A stretch of 64,000 bases of DNA from positions 2,604,001 through 2,668,000 of the forward strand of contig NZ_JIAC01000001.1 in the NCBI RefSeq assembly GCF_000687995.1. The letters run 5' to 3'. This DNA comes from Selenomonas ruminantium AC2024. Lineage in GTDB: Bacteria; Bacillota; Negativicutes; Selenomonadales; Selenomonadaceae. The notes below the pieces were generated by a model. It was not told the origin of the DNA. It saw only the letters and a program-made list of their open reading frames with translations, and ran no database searches. This document shows positions 1-10,400 of this stretch, piece by piece. Numbering within the stretch: position 1 is the first letter of the stretch; each line of letters opens with the position of its first letter. The position numbers were made by a program, and so were the translations under genes.

Positions 1-587
1 CTGGAGGACGCATGAATAAACTGACGGTCGCCGAGGTATATGCCCACATGGGACGCTCCCGGTGCATACGTCGAAAAGAACACTAAATCTCCAGGCATGA
101 GTTCACCAGCAGGCGAACCTACTTCATACTGAACATCTGCCGTACGCGGAAGATGTACACCAGCATGAGCAAATACATACTGTACATAGCCAGAGCAGTC
201 AAAACCGCTAGGGCTGGTACCACCGAATACATACGGTACACCAAGGTACTGCATGGATTCCGAAATGATGGTACGGTTGATGTAGTTGCTGCCATGAGAT
301 ACCACCGGCATGGATTTGCCGAGAAGCGCCGTATAGGTGGACGGCCCTACCTGTCCATCTGCAGCCATCCCATGGGAAGACTGGAATACCTTAACTGCCT
401 CAGCCGTGGCCGGACCGAAATCCCCATCAGCCGATACATCGTAACCAAGACGGACCAATTGTCCCTGAATCTCGGCTACTTCCGTGCCCTGGTCCCCTAC
501 GCGGAATGCAGACGCACTACACACAGAAAACATGGACATAAGGATCATGGACAGCGCAAATACACGCTTTGTTGCTTTTTTGAACAA
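1..587 (-). CDS. Secreted NlpC/P60 peptidoglycan hydrolase with peptidoglycan-binding domain (3' end outside window)
   Basis: Cell-wall endopeptidase expected to cut peptide stems of peptidoglycan outside the cytoplasmic membrane. The translation begins with a basic, hydrophobic signal peptide (about 25 residues ending near SASA). A PG_binding_1 repeat follows (GDQGTEVAEIQ, then DGDFGPATAEAVKVFQ), and then an NlpC/P60 domain with the catalytic Cys motif FDCSGYVQYVF and the His motif SHVGIYLG. The protein runs off the left edge of the window. I chose the TTG at 587 because AGGAG lies 9 nt upstream; another in-frame TTG at 596 abuts the AGGAG. The leader carries a cyclic-di-AMP riboswitch, which fits control of a wall hydrolase by that messenger. 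The family call is strong; exact substrate bond is unknown. Confidence 0.9.
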   Translation of the reverse strand, partial: MFKKATKRVFALSMILMSMFSVCSASAFRVGDQGTEVAEIQGQLVRLGYDVSADGDFGPATAEAVKVFQSSHGMAADGQVGPSTYTALLGKSMPVVSHGSNYINRTIISESMQYLGVPYVFGGTSPSGFDCSGYVQYVFAHAGVHLPRTADVQYEVGSPAGELMPGDLVFFSTYAPGASHVGIYLGDRQFIHASS

Positions 588-607
588 AAAAGCCAACTCC
601 TCTCTCT

Positions 608-745
608 GTTCGCTTACGAGGTTAGCTGCCGGGCTCGGGTAGAGAAGACCACCCGCTACAATCCTTACACTGTCAAATAATGTAATCTTGAAGTTCGCCC
701 CGAAAAATTGGTTCCCCCGCTCCTGGGCTGGATTCAGCTTAATCC
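608..745 (-). promoter_or_regulatory. Cyclic-di-AMP riboswitch (ydaO-yuaA type)
   Basis: The minus strand carries the conserved ydaO blocks in order: a 5' segment with GAATCCAGCCCAGGAGCGGG and GGGAACCAAT, GGGGCGAAC, a variable arm, CTACCCGAGCCCGGCAG and CTAACCTCGTAAGCG. It ends about 20 nt before the start of the NlpC/P60 gene. RNAs of this class bind cyclic-di-AMP and often control wall hydrolases and osmolyte transporters, usually lowering expression when ligand is high. A U-rich hairpin (GCTTTTTTG/CAAAAAAGC) spans the first codons and could take part in the switch; that part is inference. Confidence 0.9.
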
Positions 746-773
746 TATGTATTTTTGAATACCCATTTTATAT

Positions 774-796
774 AATACGACAAAAGTCGTCGTATT
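774..796 (-). promoter_or_regulatory. Inverted repeat in the promoter region of the riboswitch transcript
   Basis: The arms AATACGAC (774-781) and GTCGTATT (789-796) are perfect reverse complements around a 7-nt centre. On the minus strand the downstream arm runs into TATTATATAAAAT, a plausible -10 region for the riboswitch/NlpC transcript. It may be an operator or a short hairpin; no regulator is identified. Confidence 0.35.
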
Positions 797-887
797 CCTG
801 CAAATTTTTTAATAAGATTTTAATTTTTGCACAATTCTAAATCAACTCCGATTTTTTCAGTTTCTTTTCAGAATTCATGCTGACATG

Positions 888-914
888 AAAAGTGGCTGTC
901 GTGACGACAGCCAT
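888..914 (-). terminator. Rho-independent terminator of rnpB
   Basis: On the minus strand GGCTGTCGT and ACGACAGCC form a near-perfect stem followed by ACTTTTC, just beyond the 3' end of the RNase P RNA. Confidence 0.75.
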
Positions 915-932
915 CTTATTTACATTTAGGTT

Positions 933-1296
933 GAATAAGCAATCAATAAGCCGAGTTTTGTTCCATCCGCAAGCGGAGGCGACAATCATTTATCTAGGCA
1001 CGGCAGTTGCCTGCCGGCTCAAGCGACTCAACCCGGAAGGTTCCGCGGGCCGCATCATCCCTTCCCTATTTGGTCTTGCTCCGTGTGGGGTTTACCCAAG
1101 CCAGCCAGTCACCTGACTGCTGGTGCGCTCTTACCGCACCTTTCCACCCTTACCTGACATGTCAGGCGGTCTAAATCTCTATGGCACTATCCCTAAGGTC
1201 ACCCTCGCTGGACGTTATCCAGCACACTGCCCTATGGAGCCCGGACTTTCCTCATCTGGTGTCTAGCACCAGCCGCGATTGTCTTGACAACTTATT
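933..1296 (-). ncRNA. rnpB: RNase P RNA, bacterial type A
   Basis: Catalytic RNA of RNase P, which trims the 5' leader of tRNA precursors. The minus strand shows the universal blocks in the right order: GAGGAAAGTCCGGGCTCC near the 5' end, AGGGTGACC, the GGGTGGAAAGGTGCGGTAAGAGCGCACC region, a GGGTAAACCCC block, and ACAAAACTCGGCTTAT at the 3' end. Length of about 360 nt suits type A. The terminal P1 helix is only approximately placed. An exact TGACATGTCA palindrome (1153-1166 with flanking C/G) sits in the variable P12 position; the same 10-mer recurs in three terminators of this window. Confidence 0.95.
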
Positions 1297-1319
1297 TCAA
1301 CACGAAAAAGTATAACACT

Positions 1320-2003
1320 TTAAGAGGACTCTGTCAAATCAGGTGCTAATTTGACATTTGTTGCTTTGTCCATGGTAAGTTCATCCCAGGAAATTTCATG
1401 CATCATAAGCAGTGGCTGCATTCCCAGCAGGGCGGCCGACAGCATATAATTGCCAAGGTTGAGACTGCAAATCCCATACGCCTTTCCCGCATATTCTATT
1501 AACTTTTTTTCAGCCACAGGCATGGTACTGATTTCCCCAGGCGATAACGAAAAACCGTGTCCCTCGCATTTTACCAGACTTTCCTTTCTTGTCCATAAGC
1601 GATAAAACCGTTCCTGTCGCTCGCTTTCATCTTTTCCCCGCAGCATCCATTCATATTCCGAGGAAGTCAGTGCCTCCCGTACCCAATCGCCATAGGAAAC
1701 CATTTTCTCGATATCCACGCCCACAGAGCTGTCTGCCTCAGCCAGCACAGCATATGCTCCACTATGCGATAGATTGAAAAACTTTCCCTCTGCCAAAGGT
1801 TTTCCTTCTTCATTATAGGAAATACTGCGACCCTGAGCTGCTTTTTGCAGCAACAGGGAAGACGCAAAGCACCTAAGCCTGTCCTCTTCCTGCCGATAAC
1901 GCATCATCTTTTCATAGCGCGCTGCCGGCAAAAGTCTTGCAGCATCCCCCAGATGGGAACGCAGACAGTCCACCGGCAAGAGCGTTATCATCACTTCGCG
2001 CAT
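1320..2003 (-). CDS. Sfp-type 4'-phosphopantetheinyl transferase
   Basis: Transfers the phosphopantetheine arm of CoA to carrier-protein serines. Family motifs are intact: NLSHSG (about residue 77), GVDIE with the metal-binding acidic residues (about 95) and LWTRKESLVKCEGHG (about 136). At 227 aa it matches the Sfp/Gsp size class and not the short AcpS class. I start at the ATG at 2003, preceded by GGGGAAGA, and not at the upstream TTG. An NRPS with two GGDS carrier sites lies 2.5 kb away on the same strand, separated by deoD and a MATE gene, so this enzyme probably activates it. It could also serve the fatty-acid ACP, as no AcpS is visible here. Confidence 0.93.
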   Translation of the reverse strand: MREVMITLLPVDCLRSHLGDAARLLPAARYEKMMRYRQEEDRLRCFASSLLLQKAAQGRSISYNEEGKPLAEGKFFNLSHSGAYAVLAEADSSVGVDIEKMVSYGDWVREALTSSEYEWMLRGKDESERQERFYRLWTRKESLVKCEGHGFSLSPGEISTMPVAEKKLIEYAGKAYGICSLNLGNYMLSAALLGMQPLLMMHEISWDELTMDKATNVKLAPDLTESS

Positions 2004-2034
2004 ACTTCTTCCCCACAATCTTTACTATGCTTCA

Positions 2035-2184
2035 TCAAAATATCCCAAACCGTTCAGCGCGCGCATGAACCTTTGCAAATAATCCCAGGAAGTAACCGGC
2101 CAAGCCATCCCCCAGCGATAAAGAACCTGTAGCGTATACTCCCGGCTCATGTTTAAGGATTTCCTTTATTTTTTCGCTATCCAA
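2035..2184 (-). CDS. Possible small protein upstream of the phosphopantetheinyl transferase
   Basis: A 49-codon frame from a TTG at 2184 with GGCAGGAAA about 8 nt upstream, ending 31 nt before the transferase start. It reads like a short amphipathic protein (a charged start SEKIKEILKH, then a Gly/Leu/Phe-rich stretch). I do not recognise it. A longer frame from a TTG at 2223 has no ribosome site. It may be a real leader-like gene or chance coding in the divergent 2004-2342 spacer. Confidence 0.25.
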   Translation of the reverse strand: MDSEKIKEILKHEPGVYATGSLSLGDGLAGYFLGLFAKVHARAERFGIF

Positions 2185-2291
2185 GATATATTTCCTGCCG
2201 TAAAATCCATCTTGCGCCCGCAAAAGCTATTTGCTACAATTTACTATGAGACTGACGGTCAGATGACCTTTTCTTGTTTGTTATTTTTTCT

Positions 2292-2342
2292 TATAATAAC
2301 ATTATCGTTTGTAATTCATTTCAAAGAAAGAAGGAACTCAAC
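2292..2342 (+). promoter_or_regulatory. Putative deoD promoter -10 and ribosome binding site
   Basis: A perfect TATAAT at 2292-2297 lies in an AT-rich stretch and is followed by AAGAAGGAA close before the deoD ATG. The -35 is weak (TTTTCT at 17 bp). The small palindrome CTGACGGTCAG lies just upstream. The rest of the 2004-2342 spacer shows only the doubtful minus-strand frame. Confidence 0.45.
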
Positions 2343-3053
2343 ATGGCAACTCCTCATATTGCAGCAGAAAAAGGCGACGTAGCAGAACGCATCCTGCTCC
2401 CCGGCGACCCCCTGCGCGCTAAATTCATCGCAGAAAACTTTTTGGAAGATGTAAAGCAGTACACCTCCGTTCGCAATATCCTGGGCTACACGGGTAAGTA
2501 CAAAGGCGTGCCCGTTTCTGTACAGGGCACGGGCATGGGCATGCCCTCCATCTCCATCTATGTCCATGAGCTCATTCACAGCTTCGGCTGCAAAAAGCTG
2601 TTCCGCGTAGGCACCTGCGGCGGCATGCATCCGGATGTTAAGCTCCGTGACGTGCTCATCGCTCAGGCTGCCAGCACGGATTCTTCCATGATTCGCAATA
2701 TCTTCGGCGGCAACATCAATTACTGCCCCATCGCTGACTACGAGCTGCTGTCCAAGGCCGTTGCCAATACCAAAAAGCTGAACCTCAAAGCCACGGTCGG
2801 CAATATCATTTCCGTTGACCGCTTCTATGATGAAGAAATCGACAACGACAAGCTGCGCAAGTACGGCATCCTCGCTGTGGAAATGGAAGCTGCTGCTCTC
2901 TACACGCTAGCTGCTGAAGCCCATGTACAGGCACTGGCCCTCTTCACGGTCAGCGACCACCTCGTAACCGGCGAATCCTGCACGGCAGAAGAACGCCAGA
3001 CCACCTTCAACGATATGATTAAGATTGCCCTCGAAACGGCTATCGAAGATTAA
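2343..3053 (+). CDS. deoD: Purine-nucleoside phosphorylase, DeoD type
   Basis: Cleaves purine (deoxy)ribonucleosides with phosphate in nucleotide salvage in the cytoplasm. The 236-aa protein matches the hexameric bacterial DeoD family in length. It shows the phosphate-site start [11 protein letters not shown], the GTGMGMPS loop, FRVGTCGG, the ribose-binding VEMEAAALY and the purine-site segment VSDHLVTGE with the catalytic Asp. The ATG at 2343 follows AAGAAGGAA; an upstream in-frame ATG extension (2274) reads into promoter sequence. It is a single plus-strand gene inside a minus-strand cluster and separates the transferase from the NRPS exporter gene. Confidence 0.96.
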   Translation: MATPHIAAEKGDVAERILLPGDPLRAKFIAENFLEDVKQYTSVRNILGYTGKYKGVPVSVQGTGMGMPSISIYVHELIHSFGCKKLFRVGTCGGMHPDVKLRDVLIAQAASTDSSMIRNIFGGNINYCPIADYELLSKAVANTKKLNLKATVGNIISVDRFYDEEIDNDKLRKYGILAVEMEAAALYTLAAEAHVQALALFTVSDHLVTGESCTAEERQTTFNDMIKIALETAIED

Positions 3054-3056
3054 GAT

Positions 3057-3105
3057 TAAAAAGCCCGGACGAACTGCGCTAGAAACAGTTCGTCCGGGCT
3101 TTTTC
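3057..3105. terminator. Bidirectional terminator between deoD and the MATE gene
   Basis: AAAAAGCCCGGACGAACTG pairs with CAGTTCGTCCGGGCTTTTT around a 9-nt loop. The U-tract for deoD is TTTTTCT on the plus strand; the flanking A-run gives the reverse reading a U-tract as well, serving the convergent MATE/NRPS transcript. Confidence 0.93.
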
Positions 3106-3126
3106 TATTTCTTTAACCAAACGCAA

Positions 3127-4464
3127 TCAATCTTCTTCCGTTCCCAGCAGCGGCATTTTCTTTATCAGGAAAGCCGTGCCAAGAATAGCTCCGACCACCG
3201 TAGCCGCCGGGGCAGCGTACCAGATATTGTCCGCACCGAACAGCACCGGGAACAAGTAGATGAAGATAATCGGCGCAATCAGCGACTGACAGACGGCAAT
3301 GACTGCCGAAATCGTTCCCCGGTCCAGCCCCGTAAAAAAGCCTGAGGTTACAAGGCAAAAACCATACAGGAAAAATTCCAGTGCGCAAATTCTGAGGGCT
3401 CTAGTCGCAAAAGCATGTGCTTCCGGGTCGTAGCCGAGATACAAGGTGGCAATGTCATCGGCCAAGGAAACACCGACAGCGGTCATGACGAAGCCCAATC
3501 CCAGCGTCAAAACGATGTTCTTCTTCATCAAATCTCTTATGCCGTCAAAATCCCCTGCACCATACTTGTAACCGACCACCGTCACCGTCGTCGTATTGAT
3601 GGCAAAGAAAACGGATAAAAACACCTCGCCGACATAGCTGTGCACACCGATAGCGGCCACGCCCAATTGTCCCAGCAGCAGCATGAGCTGCAGATTGTAG
3701 ACAAGCTCCAGAATGTTGACCGAAACGGCATCGACCATCTCGGATATGCCATTGTAGCAAATCTTCGCCAGACGATAGAGGTCAAAGCGGAAACGCACAA
3801 AATGCAAGCCGGAGGCATTGGGACGGGAGAAATACCACAAGGTAATGAGCGTGTTCACGATAGTTGCCAGACCGGTTGCCGTCGCCGCTCCCTCAATCTC
3901 ATATTCCAGCACGACGATGAACAGCCAGTCCAGAATAACATGTGTCACGCCCTGCACCACCGAAAGATAAAAACCTGTCTCCGATTTCTCGGCCATGACC
4001 CACAGACTTTGAAATGACGTGGTTATGAGGAGTGGCGCAATGAACAGGAACAGAATGCGCCCATATCGCAGACAATAGGGCACAAGTTCTTCCGATGCCC
4101 CCAGCATGCGGACAATCTCCGGCAGGAAGATAACCATCAGGGTACTAAAGAAAGCGCCCCAGATAAATATCACCGCCACCAGCAGCGTAAAATACTGCCG
4201 GGCTTTTTCGATATTGCCCTCCCCCTTGAGCTTGGAGATAAAGGCACTGCCGCCCTCACCAATCATGAAGCCCGGCGCCACCAGCATCATCAACAGCGGA
4301 AATACCAGATTGACAGCCGCAAAGGAGCTTACCCCCAGCCAGTTGGATACGAAAAAACCATCTGCCATCTGAAACGAAGTAATCGCCAGCATGGTGCCGA
4401 TATTCGGCAGGCTGTAAAGTAAGATTTTTTTATACGTAAAATGTTCGGAAAGCTCTATTTTCAT
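3127..4464 (-). CDS. MATE-family multidrug/metabolite exporter
   Basis: Twelve-helix inner-membrane antiporter of 445 aa with the twofold MATE pattern: an N-half beginning YSLPNIGTMLAITSFQMADGF, internal GEGGSAFISKLKGEG, and a C-half that repeats the fold (VGYKYGAGDFDGIRDLMKKN). The start lies 18 bp after the NRPS stop, so it is almost surely co-transcribed with it. MATE proteins expel cationic and amphipathic small molecules using Na+ or H+. Context makes it the likely exporter or self-resistance protein for the NRPS product; that link is inference. Confidence 0.9.
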   Translation of the reverse strand: MKIELSEHFTYKKILLYSLPNIGTMLAITSFQMADGFFVSNWLGVSSFAAVNLVFPLLMMLVAPGFMIGEGGSAFISKLKGEGNIEKARQYFTLLVAVIFIWGAFFSTLMVIFLPEIVRMLGASEELVPYCLRYGRILFLFIAPLLITTSFQSLWVMAEKSETGFYLSVVQGVTHVILDWLFIVVLEYEIEGAATATGLATIVNTLITLWYFSRPNASGLHFVRFRFDLYRLAKICYNGISEMVDAVSVNILELVYNLQLMLLLGQLGVAAIGVHSYVGEVFLSVFFAINTTTVTVVGYKYGAGDFDGIRDLMKKNIVLTLGLGFVMTAVGVSLADDIATLYLGYDPEAHAFATRALRICALEFFLYGFCLVTSGFFTGLDRGTISAVIAVCQSLIAPIIFIYLFPVLFGADNIWYAAPAATVVGAILGTAFLIKKMPLLGTEED

Positions 4465-4482
4465 CCAGCGGTCCCCCTCCCA

Positions 4483-7400
4483 TCATCCATTTACCAACTG
4501 TTTGAAATGCTTGATGTAGATATCCAGGAATTTCCGGATACTGCCCTCAGCATAAGCATGGGCCAAATACTCGATATGGATATTGACCTTGCCGTTTTTC
4601 TCCTGCAGATAGAGATCGGCATGTCCCATCATGGATTCATCCACACCGGCCAAAGGAACTTCCGTCGGTTCAAAGCCTTCCATATTGGAGGCATCACCCA
4701 ACTGGGCAACGTAATTGACCACGATGGCATCTTCCTCGGCGATGTTTTCCTTGGCGCTATAGTCGCAAATACTGTTGGCAAAACTCTCAATGACCTGACG
4801 GTTCACTTCCTGCAGCAACACTTCCAGGGAAGAATATTGCTGCAAATCCACAGCCAGAGGCAGCATCTTGAAGACCAGTCCTACCGTATTCTGCAGGTAT
4901 TTTTCCGTACGGTTGCTGTTTAGATAATCGACATTGATTTCGTCCTTATGACAGTATTCCTGCAGGGCGAGCATGGCTGCCGTAATGGCCAAAACAGTAC
5001 GGGAATAGCCCCGGCGTTTTTCTGCCGCGTCCACCTGCTGAACGGTCACGACGCCATCCTCTGCCTCTATAAGCGATTCCGTCTCCCATGTCTCGAAATC
5101 CGGGGTAGGAATCCTGCACCAGTCATGACCGGCCAGGAGATTCTGGAAATAGGCCTTGGCCTCATCAAATTCCTTGGTTCCCTGGGCTTCCCATTCCTGC
5201 CGCAGATAGCTGTAATAGTAATCGCGCGCCAGTGGTTTTCCCCAATAGGCCTTGGCAATATCTGCCAGCAATACGCCCTGCGAAGTGCCATCAGAAATCA
5301 TGTGATGTACATCCATGAAGAGATACAACTTTTCACCGCAGCGGAAAATCTGTGAGCGGAAAAGCGGTGCATTGAAGATACGGAACGGCTGCACCAGCGT
5401 TTGGGTAAGCTGTTCCAGTTCCTCTTCTGTAACATCCTTAACAGTCGTTTTTGGCAGAATTCCCGGCTCTATATGCTGTCTGATTTCCCCTTCCCCATCC
5501 AAATCTATGGTAAACACGGAGTTGAGGGCGGGATGATGGCTTACCGCCTCATCCACCGCCTTGGCCAGCTTTTCTGCATCCAGTTTTGCATTCAGACGAT
5601 AGAACACGGGAATATTGTACATAGGCGAACGTACGTCCATGAATTGGTCATCCACCATCAACATCTGCGCCAGTGTTGCCGGGATGGCCTTGCTCCGCGC
5701 CTCTTCATCGTATTCCTGCAGATTCCCGAGCATCTGTCCGGAAAGTTCTTCTGCAATACGCCGTGCTGTCTTACACTTGAAGATGGTCTTGGCACTCAAT
5801 CCTTCAATATCCGCCGTTGCCATGACCCGCATGGATTTTATAGAGTCACCGCCCAAAAGATAGAAATCATCATTTCTACCCACACTGTTTTCTTCCAAGC
5901 CTAAGACTTTGGCAAAGACTTCACAGAGTTTTTTCTCTATTTCGTTGGTCGGTGCCTCATAGGCAACGTGCTGGCCCTGCAAGTCCGGCACAGGCAGGAT
6001 TTTGCGGTTGATTTTGCCATTGGGCGTCAGGGGCATGACTTCAAGCGGTATATAGACGGTTGGCACCATATATTCCGTAAGTGTCCCAGACAGGAAGTGC
6101 TTAAACTGTTCTACATCTATCTTGGTACCCTCTGTCTGCGTGTAATAAAGGACAAGCTGCTCCTTTACCACAGCTGCCACGACCTGTTCAATGCCATCAT
6201 ACTGGCTGGCGCAGTTCTCAATCTCACCGAGTTCAATGCGGAAGCCGCGCAGTTTGACCTGATGGTCTATGCGGCCTAAATATTCCAGAACCCCGTCTTC
6301 ATTGTAGCGAGCCAAATCGCCTGTGCGGTACATCTTCTCACCCTTCAGGAAAGGACAAGGCACAAAGCTTCTGGCCGTGATTTCCGGCTTGTTCCAGTAG
6401 CCATCCGCAATCTGGTTTCCGGCCAGACACAGTTCGCCTGCCATGCCCTGTGGCAGCAGATGGCCATAGGCGTCACAGATAAAGGAATAAGTGTTGGGCA
6501 CGGGACGGCCGATGGGAATATCGATGTCTTTTTCCTGGTCTACCCAGTGGCAGGACGAACAAACGGTGAATTCCGTGGGGCCATAGCCATTGACAATCTG
6601 GATATCCGTCTTTCTGCAGGGCAGCATCTTTTCACCGCCCATCAACATATAACGCATGGGCAGTTCCGGATACTGATTAAGCATAGCCATGCCCATCTGC
6701 GTGGAAAACGAGGCATGGACGATGCCATGCTCGATGATGTAGTCCTTCATCTCCTCCATATTGCGGCGCAATTCCTCCGACAGGATATGAATTTCAGCCC
6801 CAGCGGCGATTGGACAGAGCAAATCCTCCAAAGATGCATCAAAGGAAAAACTCGGATGCACAGCATGAACGCTCTTTTCGGTGATAGCAAAATCAATCAA
6901 CCGCCATTCCACATAGGCACGCAGGGAACGGTGACTCTGCACGACTCCCTTGGGACGTCCCGTGGAGCCGGAAGTATAAATCATATAGGCGCGCCCCTGC
7001 GGCACTGCGCGGTTAACCGACTCTGCCTTTGGATATTTTGCTATGGCCTCCGCCACCGCTTCTTCGGTCAAAACAGCCCGCGCAGCCGAGTCCTCGAGCA
7101 TGTAAGCAATACGGTCCTCCGGATATGTCGGGTCGATGGGCACATAAGCTGCCCCGAGTTTTTCCACAGCAATCACGCCGGCCAGGAATTCCTTCACACG
7201 GTCCATGCGCAGAGCTACAAAGTCGCCCGCTTTTGTCCCCTTTTCACTCAGCCAGGCTGCTATGCTGTTGGACACCTGCTCCAATTCCCCGTAGGTATAC
7301 TTTCCTGTGCTGTCCACAACGGCCGTATGTTCCGGTCTTTCTTTCACCTGCTTGAGGAACATATCCACCCATGTTTCGGACATATCATACACATAGGTCG

Positions 7401-10400
7401 GCCCTTTGGACAGAGCTATAAGCTCCGCTTCCTGTTCCTTGTCTAAAAGCGGCATGGAATGAAGTGAACGTTGAGGCTGCTCCACCATGCAGGCAATGTA
7501 ATGTTCCATAAGGGCAAAGATGCGTTCCATCTCAATCTTGCGGTAACGCTGCGGGTCGAAGGACAGAATCACCTCGATGCTACCATCGGCCAACGCCGTT
7601 GCATCAATGCCGACATAACTGCCCACATGCTCTTCCTTGACGAGCATGGGCTTCAGCATGGACAAACCATCCTCATCATCCCCGTAGTTTTCAAAAGAGA
7701 GAATGGAATAGACCAAGCCCTCGGACATGCCAATCGCTTTTTGTACATCAGCCAGCGGACAGAAATCAAACGGATTGCCCTCCAGAGACTGTTCATGAAG
7801 ATTCTGCAGAAGTTCTGCCGCGGTAGAATCCTTGCCCGCCTTGAGCCGTACGGGAACCGTATTGATGAACAGGCCGACCAGGTCGGACACATCGGCGGAG
7901 GTATTATCCCTGCCGGAAACCACCTTGCCAAACACCACATCATCCAGACGGCAGACGGTCTGCAGCACCATCCCCCAGGCCAGTTCCATACCACTGGAAA
8001 GTGTTGCGCCCGCATTGCGGCACATCTGCTCAAACTGCCCAATCAGCCCGGCATCCAGATGCCTGATAATCCGATTGTCCTTATACCGCTCATGTTCGGC
8101 AATCTTGCCATAAGCAGGAATCTCCGCCTGATTCTCATACCCCTCCAAGAGATTGGCAAAGTACTTTGTAGCTGCTTTCCTATCCTTGGCGATGAGTTCC
8201 CTGACCATGGTCTCATAAAGCCCAGTCTTGTCGGATAGAATCTCCGGCTGCGCTATACCTTCTCTTGCCATCTGCAGGAAATGCTCGAAGTCTTTCAGAT
8301 ACGTGCCTACACACCAGCCATCGACGATAATATGATGAACTGCCGTAATCAGGCAGGCAGTATTCTCCGAAGTTTTGGCACAGATAATCTGGAACAAAGG
8401 TTTTCTCTGCAGGTCAAAGCCCTCATGAAGCATTTTCTCCCGCAGCTTGTTTGCGGCGGCAAAGTTGTCCTGCTCTTTGCTGATATCCACCAGCGAAAGG
8501 CCAAGTTTCCTGTCTGTGATGGCCTGGCGATGCACCGCTACCCCCTCATGGATGATGGCCGTACGCAGGACTTCATGCCTCTCAGCCAGTGCATCCAGAG
8601 CCAGACGCAGTTCTTTTTCCGTGGGCAGGAAGTTCAGGGCATAGATATCCACCAGACGATAGGCGGAATCATGGGGGTCCATCACATGGGACAGCAGCAT
8701 CCCTTCCTGCAGCGGCGTCAACGGATAAATCCGCTCGATATGCTCACCTCGTGCGGCGAATTCCTCCACAACAGCGTTGAATTCTTCCTCGCTCCAGGAA
8801 GTTTCCCCTAAATCCGAGGCCGTGACCACAGGTTCACGGACACTGTCCAGATGAGCTGTCAGTTCCCCAATCTCCTTCAGAATTCCCTGTGCAAAGGCCT
8901 GTGCTGTTTTTTCATCATACAGCCCCGTATTATAATCCAAATAAAGGTTGAAACACCCTCCGTCAATCAGACAGTTAACCGCCAAATCCGGGCCGTCACA
9001 ATTCTTCACCGCTTGATAGTCCAAGCCCGTGGAAAAACCATCCTTGCTGTCCGGGGCAAAATACGTTCTGTTTTCCTCAGCACCTGCCACATCACCGAGA
9101 TAGTTGAACACCATTTTCGGGATGAGATTCTTTTCCCAAGCGAGCTTATGCTGCCCCTCCACAAACGCGAGGACATTATAGCCGACACCTTTGTTGGGAA
9201 TGCGATGCAGAGTCTCCTTCACCCGAATGAGGTCATGCTGCGCTTCCCCATTCAGCTTTTCCAACACGACAGGAAAGATGGAGGTAAACCAACCAATGGT
9301 GCGGTCGGTCAAAAGTTCCTTGCCGATGTATTCACGGCCATGACCTTCGAGCTGCAAAGACAGGGAGTCCTTGCCAAAAGTCTGCCGATAGCTTCTGCCG
9401 ACAGCCGTCAGCAAAAGGTCATTAATTTCCAGCTGATAGGCGGAAAGTTTTGCCGCGAGCATTTTGTCTGTCCCGGGCTTGTCCATAGAGACGGTAAGGT
9501 GCGCAAAATGACGGCTGTAGTCTTTCCCCTTGGAGGTCTCCATCGCCAGAACCTTGCGAACCGTTTCCTGCCAATAGGGAATCTCCAGCGACAGGGCATA
9601 GCTGTCCCGATACTCCTTCATAGCCTGGGCATAATCCTGATAAGTATGCGTCTTTTCCGGCAGCTTCACGCTTTCTTTTGCCAAAGCCTGCCCATAAGCC
9701 GTCTCCAAATCCTCCAGCAGGATACGCCAGGAAATGCCGTCCACAATCGTATGATGCGCCGTAATGAAGAAGAGGTCCCTTGCGCCTGCATGCAGGAGAG
9801 CCGCCCGCACTAACGCTTTGTCCACCACCAGATGAGACTGGATATCCTCGCAGAGTTCCTTTATCTTGTCGGTATCATCAGTTAGTGTATACTCTTCCAG
9901 CGTCACGCCATGTTCGCCGGCCACTGCAGGCTTTACAAAGAGATGGCCCTGCTCAAACCTAGTGCGGAGCATATCATGCTGGAAGGTGATGCCATCAAAG
10001 GCCGCCTGCAAGACTGCCAAATCGGCCTTGCCCTTCCACTCCAACAGGGTGGACTGATTGAAATAGGCACTTTCCGGATAATCAAGGTCCTTGTAGAAGA
10101 GGAAGATGCCGCTATCCTCAACCAAGCCTTCTATCGGCTCCTGACTTACCTGCATTTCTTCAGCGCCATATTTGGCAAACTGGGCAATCTTTTCCACCAC
10201 ACGGTGTTTTAATACATCATTAGCCTTCAGCAAAATTCCCTGTGCCCGCAGGAAGCTGACCATACGGATAGCCTTGATGGAGTCGCCGCCAATCTCGAAG
10301 AAATTATCGAGCGCGCCAATCTTCACATCTCTTTCCAAAGCCTTCTTCATGCAATCGGCTATCGCCTGCTCCAGTTCATTACGCGGTGCGATGTACTCTA

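Noticed and set aside
892-1116. Short plus-strand frame inside rnpB
   Set aside because: The sequence is RNase P RNA on the minus strand with conserved structural blocks.
2185-2223. TTG extension of the small frame at 2035
   Set aside because: No ribosome site lies before the TTG at 2223; the TTG at 2184 is the better, still doubtful, start.
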